Under the pieces are notes generated by a model, which saw nothing but the letters and a program-made list of their open reading frames with translations, had not been told where the DNA came from and searched no databases. The position numbers were made by a program, and so were the translations under genes. From Tyto alba (taxonomy: Eukaryota; Chordata; Aves; Strigiformes; Tytonidae), in NCBI RefSeq assembly GCF_018691265.1, contig NW_024881313.1:18965518-19029517 (forward strand): a DNA stretch of 64,000 nt, in the 5' to 3' direction. Shown in pieces: positions 36,231 through 49,942 of the stretch; position 1 is the stretch's first letter, and every line of letters starts with the position of its first letter.

Positions 36231-37990
36231 CTGACACAAAGAGTGGTGAGGAACCAGCACAATGGAAGGGAGACTCACAGAATAAGGGCCAGCCAGGATC
36301 TCCCGCCAAGGAGGTGTTAGATCAGTCTGTAGAACAGATTTGTAAGAACACTGGCAGATATTCAGTGTAGCCTGGAAGAACCAACTGTGCTGATGGACTG
36401 ATGACCAAAGCATACACTAGGGTGGTTTTCATTCCCGGATGTTATGATTGTTGGTTGAGTGGCATTTCTCTGTGTGTTTGTCTGTAACAAGATAATTTCA
36501 GGATGCTGGATTATTTTTTGAATTCCAACATTGCAGGGAATGTTCTAGGCAATGGGCAATGACATGCTGATTTTGGTGATAACAAGAAAATGAAAGTGGA
36601 AAGGTAAATATATATGCACAGGGTTTGTGACTACTTGTGGTTAGTTAGCAGATGCAGCTGTTTCAGCCATCCAGATCTGTGGGTAATGGCCCACAGATCA
36701 AAGACTCAGTAGATGGCTTCCATCTTCTTTACCAGCATTAAGGATCCCCCCCTTTCCTTCCATATCCTTGCAGTGCTTGCTCCCAGTACAGTTTAGGAAT
36801 GCTGACACCCAGAACGTATTGGCTCAGGGATGGGAAGAAAGTAAGAGCTAGGAAAAGGATGGAAGAGAGGAAGGAAGAGCTATGAGGACAGACACACAAA
36901 ACTTCATGTATGGAAAAGCAGCTGACCTTGGCATGGAAAAAAGAAGACAACACCAGTATATTGCAAGAAACACACAGGCAACTCTCACTGGTGAAGAAAG
37001 GGAGCATGGAGTGAATGAAGGAATAGATGAGCATTCAGACCTTGTGAATTCAAGGAGCTCTTATGGTATTGAGCAGCAGAACATGGGGGGTCCTTGACTG
37101 ATACAAGGAACATATCCCCCAAATGCTGTGCAAGTTCTCCTTAGTCTGTGTTTTTCAGTACCATTAATTCAAGATTAAGCACGTTCAGCATGAGCACAGA
37201 CTGCAGCAGACCCTTTCCCATTTAAACATACATGGTGCTTGTCACTTCTTCACATCCATCTCTTGGTCACATTAGCTCTGTTAATGAAAAAATAAATGTT
37301 GCAAAAGGGAAGTATTAACATAACCAATACCAAGGACATTAATTTTAAAAATGCTATTTACTTTGTATCAGAGTGGTCATATATCTTGATTTTGAGCAGT
37401 TCTTAGCCTTGTCCAGATTCTGATTCCATGCTATGGAGGCAAACTCTGTCCTGACTCTCCTTCCTGCCCATGATTCATTCACTCGACATCTTTAGTACTG
37501 TACCCACTTGATGGGCTTCATGTATTTAGTAAAAGACAATAATTCTTATTTAAGCAAAAATTAGTTTTTTAGTGCAAATCCTGGATAGTGACTTACTGTG
37601 AAGTATAGACACAATACAGCTCAAACTATCTGCTTGGAGAGAGAAGCCACCTGGCTCCAAACACAATGGTTGGCCTCATACTTCGTGAGAAATTTGCAGC
37701 TCCATGAAGAGAGCGTGTGGGTCCCCAGCCTCGAGGGATAAGCACTAGGTTCAGTGAGCTGCCTACAAGCATCACTCAGCGTCTGGCTTTGAAGATCCAT
37801 GTTACGTCCTAACAGTGCAGATTCAGGACTCCAGTGAAGAGACTCATGCAGGTAACTCATCCTCCTAATCTGTCCCCCTAACACAAGCCAGCCATAGATG
37901 TCAACTACATTTTCCCTGAATCAAGAGAAAAAAACTACAGAAAGCACAGAAAATACTGCTGAAGCACAAGGAAGAGGTCAGCCCATGGCT

Positions 37991-38530
37991 ACCCTTCATA
38001 GTTTTTTTCATTTGCCAGGAGAACTAGGCAGCCAGCACAGGAGAGCCCGTGCTGCCTCTGGGGCCCGAGTGGTGCTCTTGAAGCACAGAGGACCTGGGAA
38101 TTCTCTCCACAGCAGTCACTGTTAGAATTAAACCCAATATTTTCAGGAACGGGGGAGGAAGCAGAAGCAATTACCCTGTCAGGAAATGTGCCAATAGGTA
38201 ACTTGGGAATAACCTGCCTTATGTGAACACAAGGTGAATTTACTTCCACCACCTCCCCAGCCGTCCAAGCCACGGCTTCAGTCACTCGCTAGCAGATGCC
38301 AGGTGACCTCGGTGCTTTTGTGCACTCATAGCACATTACTGCCCATCTCCCTAACAGGGCTCTCTGGCAGATGTCACACGCTAAGTTAGCATTGCTGAAG
38401 CCCCAGCTGACATTCTCCTCAAAACTCCTCTGTTCCCCGCTTTCTCAGTCACTATGGCAACGCCCATCATCCTGCAAACAGCACCAGCCGACTCGGGGCT
38501 CGCTCTGCACTCATTTATCTAAGCTGTTTT
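37991..38530. promoter_or_regulatory. GC-richer patch with CpGs and an X-box-like motif
   Basis: This block is more GC-rich than its flanks, has scattered CpGs (for example GGGCCCGAGTGG and CCGACTCGGGGCTCGC) and contains the RFX-like site at 38,448-38,461. It could be an intronic promoter or enhancer. No exon is supported. Confidence 0.25.
38448..38461 (+). promoter_or_regulatory. X-box-like (RFX) motif
   Basis: GTCACT-AT-GGCAAC matches the two-half-site RFX X-box GTNRCC-N(0-3)-RGYAAC at 11 of 12 defined positions. It lies in a GC-richer patch (38.0-38.5 kb) with several CpGs just downstream (CAACGCCC, CCGACTCGGGGCTCGC). No gene start is visible there. Confidence 0.3.
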
Positions 38531-39126
38531 AAGAATTGCCTCTTTTCCCCATGCAATGTTTCTAAAAACTGAGTTTTACTCCCTGCTGATGCCCCCACAT
38601 CTTTGACATAGTTCCACTGCCCTGTGTCACAAACCCACGGCTGCCCCAGATGTGGTCCCACTCTGGGCTAGTTAAAAGAGCCAAAATCAAAACCAAACAC
38701 AGAGCACATTGTGTGAGTATCTCTAAGTAAACTGTAGGCAGATTGAGGACCTTCTCTTAAAAATCTTAAAATTTTTTGTGAGCAGTTTTCCCTTTTAAAA
38801 GCTGTCCCTGCTAAGTGAAGACATTGAAGATCAGCTGTAGATAGCCAAAATAAAAAGAGTGAGGGAAGGACAAAATAACAGGGCTTTCCTTTGATCTAGA
38901 TTTTTTCCAGCATACATCTTCCTTACTTGCTATTTTGTTTAATCGGGCTGTGACTATATGTTATTATTCCTCACATTACACCCATTCTGTATTTTTATTA
39001 ATCCTGGCCAGGGAGAAACAACAAGATTTCAGTTAGCTTGATTCTGTTCTGATTTTTTACTATATTCTTGAAATATTATTTCAGTACTGGCAACTTCAGA
39101 TCAGATATTCTCACAGCCTTTCTGAA

Positions 39127-39146
39127 TTTTTTTTTTTTTTTTTTTT
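39127..39146 (+). repeat. T20 homopolymer
   Basis: Twenty consecutive T in AT-rich non-coding sequence. Confidence 0.9.
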
Positions 39147-39847
39147 AATTTTAGAAATTATTTTTAGTTAGGAGGGGGAATACACTTGTGGTCAATTTTT
39201 TAATTCTGCTAGAACAATGAAGGACAGGACAGGGGTTCACAGCTTCAAGATTAAAACAGATTGAAGGAAGAAAGACACTTTTTTGAAGGAGCTTTCCATA
39301 ATTTTTGCAAAAATCAGTTTAATAGTACTACTGTTAATGTGTATGGGGATAGAAACTACACATGCTACAATGGGAGATATCTAACTTCTCTCAATACATG
39401 AGAGAAAAAAACATTTTCTTTCAGAAGGAAAAAGTCATTTTCGTTGAGGCAGTATATAATTTTCCACATACAAATGTGTTCATCCAAACCCAACCTACAT
39501 GTCTCTGTACCTTATGCTCAAATTTTCTCTCGCTGCATTCAATACATTAAGTGCTGCCTAACTCCCACCTCCTGAATTCAGCAAAAAAAGTCATTTTTTC
39601 CTTTTAAAAAAGACACCCTTTGAAATAGAATGTATTCTTATTGTTATGGCCTACATGTTAGGGGCTGAAAACCACTATTAGTTAACAACCTACCCATTAT
39701 CCTGTAAAGTGTTAACAACGCATGAACCATTGCTGTAAGGAAATTGCCCAAAGAAAAGGGCAGGACACGCTCCCTGATCCACTCTCCTCTGGAGAACAAA
39801 AATGTACCACGGATTTACCACTCAAGAAGCTCTGCTCTTTTATGCTC

Positions 39848-39892
39848 CTTCCATTTGCTAGCTCCTAACCTTTGCTAGCTGGCAAATGGAAG
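39848..39892. repeat. 11-bp inverted repeat with 23-nt spacer
   Basis: CTTCCATTTGC at 39,848-39,858 is perfectly complementary to GCAAATGGAAG at 39,882-39,892. Inside, TAGC at 39,859-39,862 can pair with GCTA at 39,874-39,877, leaving a 4-nt bulge. The imperfect hairpin is therefore about 15 bp with a small loop. No gene is nearby. Confidence 0.8.
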
Positions 39893-40494
39893 TGTGGGCC
39901 ACAGCACGGCCAAGGGTTTGGCATCCCTGCACGCACTCATGCACCTAGGCCAGCATCTGGATCCTGGGAGCTCTGTACATCTTCTGGAGCCACCTCACCA
40001 CCCTATGGACAGGCAGATGATTAAGATTACCCACCACCGTACTTGGCACACTGAAGGCTCTGCACCCCTCATATGTTTGAGCAATCAAGTCAAAGTGTTT
40101 GCTAGCTATTGTATTAAAGGGGGAGGGGGTGTACTGAAATTTGCACTTTTCCAGAAGCACGTGGAAAAGAGACAATCCAAAATGGATCAGAATCATTTTA
40201 AAGCCGGTTAGCTCAGGCTGTGATCCCAAAATAGTATGATACAAGTAATTCAAAGTAGTCACAGAGTTTAGAAATATGGTGGTATTAAAGGAGGTGCTAT
40301 CTACCCAAAATAAACATAGTGAACCAAAATCACAGACGAAACCCAAAGTGCTAGGAAGAGGACAAACAAGAAAATACAAGCTGGTTGTGCCTTTGACATT
40401 TGTCCATCATCCCTCTATCCCACCTACTGATTGCTAATGGGAGAAAAAGGCAGCCAATATGCTTTTACATCCTACTCTTTGATTATTTGGTGTC

Positions 40495-40795
40495 CTTGAT
40501 TTCTGCTTTTAGTAAATTCTCCATTTTCCTGCTATTGCTGCACTTCTTCCCTATCTCTTCCCTCTTCCTAATCAGCTGATTCTCCTCATTTATCTTCCCT
40601 GTCGAGAACCTTGGCTCTTCCCATTTCTCCTCCCTTTCCAGCTCGTCAGCCTTCGCTTTCTTACTGGTCTTCCTCCTGTACCACTCTCACGCTTTCTTCT
40701 GTCCTTTTCTTATTTCTCATCATTTGATCACTTCTTTTTTTTCATACAGGATATTCATTTTTCCATCTGTGGTCCCTTTTTGCCTCTCAGGTGGT
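40495..40795 (+). repeat. Long polypyrimidine-rich tract with acceptor-like ends
   Basis: About 300 nt of C/T-biased plus strand. Inside it are TTTTTTTCATACAG (ending near 40,749) and, 40 nt later, CTTTTTGCCTCTCAG before GTGGTT. Each looks like a splice acceptor, but no open exon with homology follows. Confidence 0.5.
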
Positions 40796-41674
40796 TGGAT
40801 TTGAATAGGAGTTACTCTGTTCTGAGGCATTTAAGTAGGCAATTGAATGACTCTTCTTAGTATTTTCCTCAGCAGATGGACACACATTACACAGAGGGAA
40901 TCTCCTATAATGTGTTTTAAGATATTTCCCTGGATCCCATTTCCTTGTTCAAAAAAATATTTTTAAAGTATTTAAAAAGGATTTCATATGAAACACTTTC
41001 TATAAATCTTTATGGGAATTGCAATAAATTCATTTTTTTTCCCTAAAAAGTATGCATGAAATAAAAGTTATTACTGACATCTGTCATATTTTAAATTCCT
41101 TTATAAAATTTAGTAGTGGCAGCAACAGATGTAGCATAAAACACTGTGAAATGATCTCCTTAATAGAGCATCCTTTAAGGAAAGCAGCTTCATCACTGAC
41201 AGTCATTTAGTAACACAGGAGGCAGCTTTCCAGAAGATATTTGCTGTGGTTATATTACAGGTAATTAAACTATAAGGTGATTTATTTCTTTGCAGCCATG
41301 TAATTGAACTTTCTAAAGCCATTAGTGACACCTTATGAAAGTATCAGCAGATACAGAACATGATTATCCCCAGCAAAACTGCACTTACAACACACAGAAC
41401 TGCAAAAAATCTACAAAATGCCACTTAGTGACAAAATATTAATATGTTAAGCCACAAAGGACAGTGCACTGAGGGTAGAAATGCTGTCATTAAACGTACA
41501 TGTCTCCTTCACCCTTCCCCCAGCTCCCTTTCCTATGATTGACAGTGATTTTCTGAGAGTAGGCATTATCTCCAGGCAAGAAAATCTGTGTACATAAAAA
41601 ATAGTTTTATATTAGTCCTATTGAAGCATTATTGATTACTAAAAGAAGCTGTAGGCAACAATACATATGTATTT

Positions 41675-41692
41675 AAAAAAAAAAAAAAAAAA
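41675..41692 (+). repeat. A18 homopolymer
   Basis: Eighteen consecutive A. The preceding sequence does not resemble a known retroposon. Confidence 0.9.
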
Positions 41693-44600
41693 GTGTTTTT
41701 AAGAATGGAAAAAAACCCCCTATGTATAGAAATTCAAAGGAGTATCAATGTCTCACATATTTTCCCACCATATTAACTAATCCAGCAAAAAAGATCCTTG
41801 ATATGTCATTTGCTGATTGATGAGCACAGAGAGCTGAGACCTGAGCACGGAATTTTATTGCTGAAGACATTTTCATCTGCAGCCAAATCACCAGGGAAAC
41901 ACTTTGTCAAACAACTTCATTCTGCAGGGAGACTTTGTGACAATATTGGCAACTTAAGAATTTGTTCTGTTTTTTCCGATAGCATCTACCTGTCCATGTT
42001 GAGAAATATTTACAGTAGCACTGCAATTCATGCAGATGTCCAGCTTAAGACCTGGGAACAAGTGGTTCACATTTCATTGCAACAAAATGTGAAAAATAGA
42101 TGCTCACCAGCTCTATTTTTTAAAATATCAATTTATCTATATATAAACAATCCAGTATATTTTTGGCAGAGTTTAACACCAAATCCCTGTACTCTGAGTA
42201 ACAACTGATCTTACATTGAGCATCTGAAGGGCTACAAATTGTTTCTTGTTTTCAAAAGCTCAAGTACCCCTTTTACCCTTTTTCTTTTTTGCTTGTTTGG
42301 TTTGGGCTTTGCTTTTAACTTTTATACCATCAGGTTAGGCAAGATGTTAGGCTCCCAGGAGGATACCATGGGTTAATATATCTACACTCTTATCCTCGTG
42401 CTACTCCTGAAATAGCTAAGGAATCTGACTCCTGCTGATTGTCTTGAAGCTTCTAATTATTTTCTGTGTTGAATGAAATTCCCAGGTTTCACAATTTTTT
42501 ACTGAGGTGGCAGCAAAAGTGACCTACTATGAAATTTTCTCAGCTGAGTAACAGTCACTCAGTGTTCTCAACAGCTCAGCTACACTGTTCACAATGGGCT
42601 AAACCTGATAAATCCAGAAACAGGTAGCTCAAATCAGGATTTATGTATAAAATCATACGTACAGTTCCTTTGTCCATAGACAAGCATAAGAAAACAAATG
42701 AATGGCTGAACAAGATGGTTAAGACTATCTGGCATGGGATGGAGTGGGGGAAGAGAAGAGCATTACTATTTCTGCAGATACAGGGTTAGAGTTTCTCCTT
42801 GGGATTTTAGGGTTAAATCCTCTAAGTCTCATTGATAATTCTGTCTCTGAAAGTAGGGGGCTAAGCTGAGTGATGATAATTTTTCCCACAGAAGTCTCCC
42901 TAGGTACTGAAATGTCATTTTACCCAGGCAATCTGACAATGGCATTGTTCCACTGTCTAATTTAAAGGATTGGGAATCAAGTGTTTGATGATTGTTGCCA
43001 GTCAGCTTGAAAATAAAAAGGCTTTCATCCAGCACTGAGCATCCATTTCCACCATTCCTATTGCCACAGGATCCACTCAAACCCCCACTGCTGCCCATCG
43101 TTCTTATGCTGCCCTTTGGAAACACACATAAAATTATGCTTTAAAAAAAAAACACCATGCCACAAAAATACAAAGCAAAAATAACATGCTGAAATACGCT
43201 TTGAGCAGTTTACCACCAATTTCATTATCTTTTTTTTCAGATACGAAAACATTTTAATAGTTAGCTTTTTTGAAATGTATTTCCCTGCATCACCTCCACT
43301 TACTGAAATTCTCAGGTCAAGTACCACCTCAGACAAATCACCCCCTTTGTTTCTAGATAAATTCGGTCAGGGATGAAGGCTGAATGGTTTGGTGTAAGAC
43401 TTTAAAAATGCAGATCTTCATACCTGCTGTTTCATTTGCTCTTTTTTTTATAAAAGCTGAATTAAAAAAAAACCCAACACATTCTTTCCTACCATGAACA
43501 GCTTAGTAAAAACAAGTGGGTGGGTCTTCTACTGGCTAAATTACATTGTGAGTAGAGCCACGTGCCAAACGTTCTCATCTGAGACCATCTACACATCTTT
43601 CTAAATGACAGCTGTGCTCTTCTTACAAGGGACAAGTCCTCAGCACTAAGCTGCTTTTGCAGTGCCTGGTGAGGGGAGTGCCCAGCGCCCTGTTCACTTG
43701 TCCCCGGTGTGAAAGGTAGAAATGATTCCTCTGGGAGTCAGCCTGACCCTGCTGGTCTTTTCCTAGCAGATCATTTGTAAACAATTTTTTCCCTTGGAGC
43801 TCTGCTTTCTGATCTTTGGCTTGTTGATCTCTAGCTGGTTACTACAGCTTGAAAGTTCAAATGGCACACAAATGAATATAGTTCAGACAGCAATGTAGTA
43901 GCTCTTACTCTCTAGGAGACAGAGCACACGAGGACAGGTTCGCTGGACACCTTGTCCGGCTGAAATGGAAGCGCTTTTCCCTTTCTACCAGAGCGTGTGA
44001 GTACCCCTTGTTACAGGCACTGCTGCATTAACGTGACAGGTTTACAACGCCTTGGCTTGCTCAGCAGTAATGATCTTTCAACATCGTTGTCAGATCAATG
44101 CATGGCTTTCCTCAGGACCCACTTACTGGAACACTGGTCAGAAGGGAATGTAACTATGCAAACCAGTGTCCAAACCAGACGGCCCCAACAGAAACTGCTC
44201 CAGTGAGAGACATGGATGGACCTGTTTGCCAAGTTCTCTGATTCAGTGTGCTGGAAGGATGCAGACCTGACCCTTCACAGACCACGCTGCAGCAGAGCTT
44301 TTCCTTACGTTACCTACAATTGTTGAAGATTTTGACCGAATGATCTTGATTTGTTCCAAGTCCTTTCCTGCTGCTGGGTGCTAATTTTTGGCAAATGTCT
44401 CACCCCATCTAGTCTTTGCCATTGGCAAACAGGAGACAGTAGGAAGCAGTTAAGGTATTGTCCTGAACATACGTTGACAAACTGCAAATGGAAAGAAATC
44501 ATGCAATATCTCATTACCATAAAAACATGCTGTTTTTTACTCTCTCCTAAACATGAGTGTAGCTACATGTACCTTGATCACAAAGACCTGATAAAAAACA

Positions 44601-44744
44601 GAAACAAAACAAAACACCCAAGAAATGACAGCTCAGCTATTACCGTTGGGTAACAAGTCATTTCTTACAGAGCCAACAGAGCAACTTCTTCATTTGAGAC
44701 AAAAAAGTGTTTGAGTGGAAGGGGTGGTCAAGAACGGGTCTGAT

Positions 44745-44777
44745 CTTTCTTTTTCTTTTCTTTTCTTTTTTTTTTTT
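44745..44777 (+). repeat. TTTTC/CTTTT pyrimidine microsatellite
   Basis: A run of TTTCTTTTTC units passes into a pure T run. Low complexity only. Confidence 0.85.
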
Positions 44778-47700
44778 AAACCACTGTTACAATCTAACCT
44801 GGTGGAACTAAATTTCAGTAACAATATATGTGGTTTTTTTCGTTTATATTTAAGCCATTAAGGTTTAATCCTCTTGCTTTACTTAAGAGTAATAGCTGTG
44901 AACAACATTGCTATTAGTTCAAAGGGTTTTCAGAAGGTTCTTCGTAGTTCATTCATAGTTACCTTAATCACAGATGCAGGCCATATAAATAAGAAATCAT
45001 TTCTTATTTTGTAAGTATTATTTTTTGGACAGTGGAAAGTTCATCCCCAGAATTTGGAAGCTCATTCTCAAGGAACTTCATTTTTGCAGCTCAAAATCAC
45101 TAACCTTCTTTCTACATGTCAAACACAAAGCACTAACAGTGCATGTGTCCAAGTCCTGAATGTGGATCCAACAAAGTGACACTGCCTCTTTCAAATGTGC
45201 CTTCTCTAAGATGGAAGACATTAATACTTTACTAAATCATGCTACATTGCTCCACCTCAGCCAGCTGAACCCCAGCTTCTCAAAGAGATGTCAGAGACTG
45301 CTGCTATGGTCTTATTACCTAAACACAAGCACTAAGGCGGAAATTCTAGTTTCACCTGAAATTAATCAGTTTAGTTGTAAAACAGGGTGGCTTAACAGAA
45401 ACATATGTAGCCATTCAGTGCACACAAACTCTACATAATAATTTATCCTCCTGATCTGTTTAAAAAGAAAGGAAAAGCCCGAGTGCTGGATGGCAAGAGC
45501 AGCCAGTATCAGAAGGAAATGAACAGAGCCAGTGCTGTTTCCTCGCTGGGGTCCCACTGCTGGGGGCAGTTACACAGTTAAGGTCATAACCAAGCAACTG
45601 CAAACGCTGCATGTTCAATCCTGCTTCAAAACTATTATTTAATACCTAATATATTGCTGTCTCCATATGAACACCAGAAATAGTATGAAATTAGGACTCA
45701 GTACTTATTCATGAGATCAAATTTAAGCAATTCTTCTTTTCAGGATTACAGGCTTGATTCTCCTCTCATTTGCTCACACACAGAAAAGGAATAATTCTCC
45801 TGAAGTCAATGTCAGTGGAAGAAAGGGACGAGTCATTCCTTAACTGCAGGTTTGTACTGAAAGCGAAGAAGCGATTCCCAGCCAAGGTAGCACAGACAAC
45901 AGCAAGCAGTGAAGAAGCAGAGCTATGAGTTTCAGCTGCACAAGACTGCTGAGCCTTATGTTGTTGTATCTTTACTGTTATTCTTACTCATTAAAGCCAG
46001 CTTGAATAAGTTCTGGCATGCTGAGGATAAGACTTTCCTCTAAAGAACAGACGAAAGCAGCATTTGAAGTGTGTTCTATTTACATGCCATGGGGTTCATC
46101 CTCTTTACATGTCACCTGGAACAACAAGATGGACCTTTGACCTCTTACATCAGTGGACAATCTCTCTGTATCACTTGAAGAAGTTAAGAGATGGCTAATT
46201 TACAGTATATACATTTTTACATTTTACCCTTTTCTTACATTCCAGGATAAAAGATCTAGCCCTTGACATCAACTGTCAAGACTATACTCAGGAATTCAAT
46301 GGGTAGACTGGCTATAGTGATAAACAAGTCCACAGATGATTCGGAAATGTTACCCACAGAATCAAGTCACACTGGTAACACATATAGTCTGCAAAGGCAA
46401 CAGCAGATTAGATTAAAATCCACTGAAATGCCTGCAAGGATGTTTAAATTTAATTATCAGGATACAAGATTCAGATGGACAGACATGAACAAAAATAGAC
46501 AAAATAAAATTAAACCCTGAAGCTCCCTCCTTTCCACTGCAGAAAAAAATGGGGGGGTGGGGAGAAAAAAAAAAAAAAGCATGGGTATTTTACAGATATG
46601 AGTATTAACAACAGTTTCTATATTCCTTTTACTTCTCTGTGAGGGAACGCTTCTTTCTGTTCTGACAGTGACAACTTCTTTAACAGACAAGAATACTCTT
46701 TAACTCCATAACGTAAACTGCCTCTTAGGAAGGCTCATACACAAATGATTACCACATAGTTTGGGGAGTGCCAAACTTGAAAACCCCCACCAAAATCTGG
46801 ACAATGAACACCACAGCCTCACACCTATTGGCAGTCAGACAGACAGATGAAGGAATCACTATGTTTGCAAGAAATTTTTTCCAGAAGTACAAAGCCAGGA
46901 TGATAGTACAAAGAAACCTGTCAACCTGACAGACAATACATTTCAGAATCAGAAGAGTGACACAGCAGACAAGTCACATTGAACAGCACCGCAAACATCA
47001 GCAGCTGAACGGCCAGGACCACCACTGTGAATGTGCAAGTGAAATAACATGTAGGTAACAACCCTTCCCCACACCTGCTCTCACTAATGACTAATTTTTC
47101 ATTTGATAGGATCTGAAGAAATTCCACCAGAACAGAAGAAACATGTTTTGCAAAGTTTAAAATCCATTCCAGCTTTAAGGAAAGGAAAGCATGAGGACGC
47201 CTGGATAGTACAATAAAATATGACCGGAGAACTGTTTTACCAGTCGCTATTCAGGAAGAATTAACAACTTTGTCTTGCAAGACACTATGATCAAATGAAC
47301 TCTGACCTCAGAGGACACAGCTGACCTTGAGTATTAGACCTATCACTAATACATGGTAATGCAGCTAGGCAACTTTTTTCAATTAGCCATGCATCCCCCA
47401 AATACAGGAACTAACTTCCCAGCCATAAACTGGGAAAAAGTGGGATACAGAAGGCCACACTGGGCCAGAGGATTCATCACTAGAAAGACCACTTTCAGAC
47501 CAGATCTGTGTAGCATGAAGAATTATGCTGGAGTGCCAATACATCTATTAGATTTAAGTGGCCCGTGAGTGCTGAAGAATGCAAAGAGAAGTTCTCATCG
47601 CATCTGCTTACTGAACCGTTGGGGCTTTAAAGCAACATCTCTCCTCTGCCTGCTCAGCCAGCCCCCTCCCCAAAACACCCCAGTAACTCCACTGAAGCAT

Positions 47701-48503
47701 GTTTCCCCTCCTCCGGGTGCCCGTAATATTCTCTTAGAATTGACTTGGAGAATTTATATCCGATGATTTTCATCACTTCTTAAGTTCTCATCTCCTCTAA
47801 TTTGGCAAGTCTATGGCATTACATGAAGGGACTTCAAAGGTTAAAAACGCAGCTTCTGAATTATCTGGATGATGCCTTTGCTGCTTGAAAATAAATATCT
47901 TTTCTTCCCTAAGAATGACTTTCCTCTTTTGCTTGGCTGCTAAGAGCACGTACGAACGATCAGGAACACCTGTTGGAGAAACCAGCAACTGCCTTTCAAA
48001 AATGCAGTGAAATTGCTGCACTTCTGCAAAGGGGATTTTCTAAAAGCTGGCTATTTAGGCTGCTTTCAGCCTGCACGAAGATTCTTCTCCAGCAGGAAAC
48101 ACAAGAATTTTGCTATATCAGGATCTCATCCGTTTCTCTGAAATTCCCTAATCAGTATTTAAGAACAAGGTAATTTTTTAATCAAAAGCCTATTCTGTGA
48201 GCTGTCTGCCCTCAGGTCCATCTCATTCATCTCTCTGGGCATAGGTTTCAGTTTTCTCCTCAGATTGCTGGTAATTGAATGGCCCCAAGAAAAGTGCTTC
48301 AAGCACCAGAGCAACTAGAAACAGAACCCACCCCATACTCTGAGCAATGAATGATTTACTCCTTATTAGATACTGCTAAAAATGGGTTTTAATTACTTCA
48401 GGGAAAAGTATGATCTAAAGAGTTAATTCACTTATATTTTGCTATGAGGAGGTCTCTCCTAGCATTCAGGCTAAAACTGTCCATATCCCACTTGTAATAA
48501 GCT

Positions 48504-48519
48504 AAAAAAAAAAAAAAAA
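48504..48519 (+). repeat. A16 homopolymer
   Basis: Sixteen consecutive A in non-coding AT-rich DNA. Confidence 0.9.
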
Positions 48520-49141
48520 TTACTCTGACTAGTGTATTCATCTTTTAAACAACTGTAGACTGGTATAATCCTGTAATTAACTTCCTTCCTTTATTGCATT
48601 ACTAGCAACTACTACTGCCACAGAAGCTCTTCATGTGTATTCTGCTTTATTTGCAAGCTATCTCCTCAATTATTTTCTAAAATTACTTTATGAAAATGCA
48701 GAGATAAGAAAATATGTCTTTATTGACCTCTAACCTTGTGAAATCTGTATTTTTCATCATTAAAAAAGTACATTTGATTCTGCATTCTTTCTGTGTTTTG
48801 TTTTGTTTTGTTTTTTAGAATTGTAACAAGGTCACAAGGTAACTTACTTTAATTACAATAATCAAAAAAACCCCCAGCTTTCAACCAACCATTCATAGTC
48901 AGTTAAAATGGACATGTCTGAACGACATGCAAAGCTATGTGAAGCATCATCTTTTAAATAAAGTATTTCTGTAAATGAAAACCTCATCAAGTGTCACATA
49001 TTCCATCACAATTAAGACTTCTTGAAGTTTCAGTCTGAATATGTCTTACACCTTTTAATTCTCAAGAGTTGAAATATCCATGTAGAATTGGTGAATATTT
49101 ACTAAGAGTTAGCATAACACCTAATAACCAAACTTGGATAA

Positions 49142-49157
49142 ATATATATATATATAT
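49142..49157. repeat. (AT)8 dinucleotide repeat
   Basis: A perfect 16-nt alternating AT run in AT-rich non-coding DNA. Confidence 0.9.
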
Positions 49158-49906
49158 GTGCAATCCTCTGTGATGGCTATGAAAAAGAAACCCCTGACTA
49201 CCAAATCAGATTAGACTTTTCAGTATTATAAACTAAGCTGAAGCCTTCCCCATTTTAAACAAAACTGAATATATAAACTCTGCACTGACAAAAACTCAAG
49301 TGTTATCTGTTGATACCACTCACAGATAAAGATGATCCCTGGGACAGTCCAGCACCACATAACAGCAACTTGTGGTATGCAGAGTATGGAAACTAAGTCC
49401 CACAGTACCCAACAAGCTGCATCAAAGATGATACATCTGGACAATACCAGTTAAATCCATAAATACGGTGACTCACTGGAAGGATAATAAGATATCATCT
49501 CTTATTGAATTGGGATGTGCAATGACTGATACCCTAAAGAATGATGGATACGCTTCAGTTAGAGGGAGAATTTCTGCTAGATGTAGGGATATCAGAAAGC
49601 AGATCTGCAAAAAATATTTACAGCCTTCAGCTGAAACACAAATATTATATCAAAAGCATTTGCTGTATCACTTAACCCAGGCAAAGATATAAAAACACTT
49701 TTAATGTGTCATCTTTTAAAAGTAGGTCTTCCAGAAAAATCCAGTTATCCAATATATGTTTCTTCTATTTCCTGATGCTAGAATTTTGAAGCAATGTATT
49801 AATCAAAATTGTTTCCAAGAAATGGGGGTTTTTCTTTCTCCTTTTTGTTTTCAGGGTTGGGACAGAGTAGTGAGGTGAAAAGGAGAACAGACCTATTCAT
49901 TAAATT

Positions 49907-49910
<4 letters not shown>

Positions 49911-49940
<30 letters not shown>
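49911..49940 (+). repeat. (AC)15 microsatellite
   Basis: A 30-nt perfect AC dinucleotide run, preceded by ACAT. It is the longest perfect dinucleotide repeat in the window and likely polymorphic. Confidence 0.95.

Positions 49941-49942
<2 letters not shown>

Larger units (their letters stand above)
32176..37990. other. Intron-like AT-rich region
   Basis: No supported gene. Two minus-strand exon-like segments (34,286-34,318 and 36,179-36,230) are listed separately. The remainder is unique AT-rich sequence with no recognised repeat family. Confidence 0.45.

Noticed and set aside
39945..40379. 144-codon minus-strand open frame
   Set aside because: No splice sites fit it, codon use follows local AT-rich composition, and it overlaps a plus-strand open frame.
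41798..42208. 136-codon plus-strand open frame
   Set aside because: Starts in AT-rich unique DNA without promoter or splice support; no domain is recognised.
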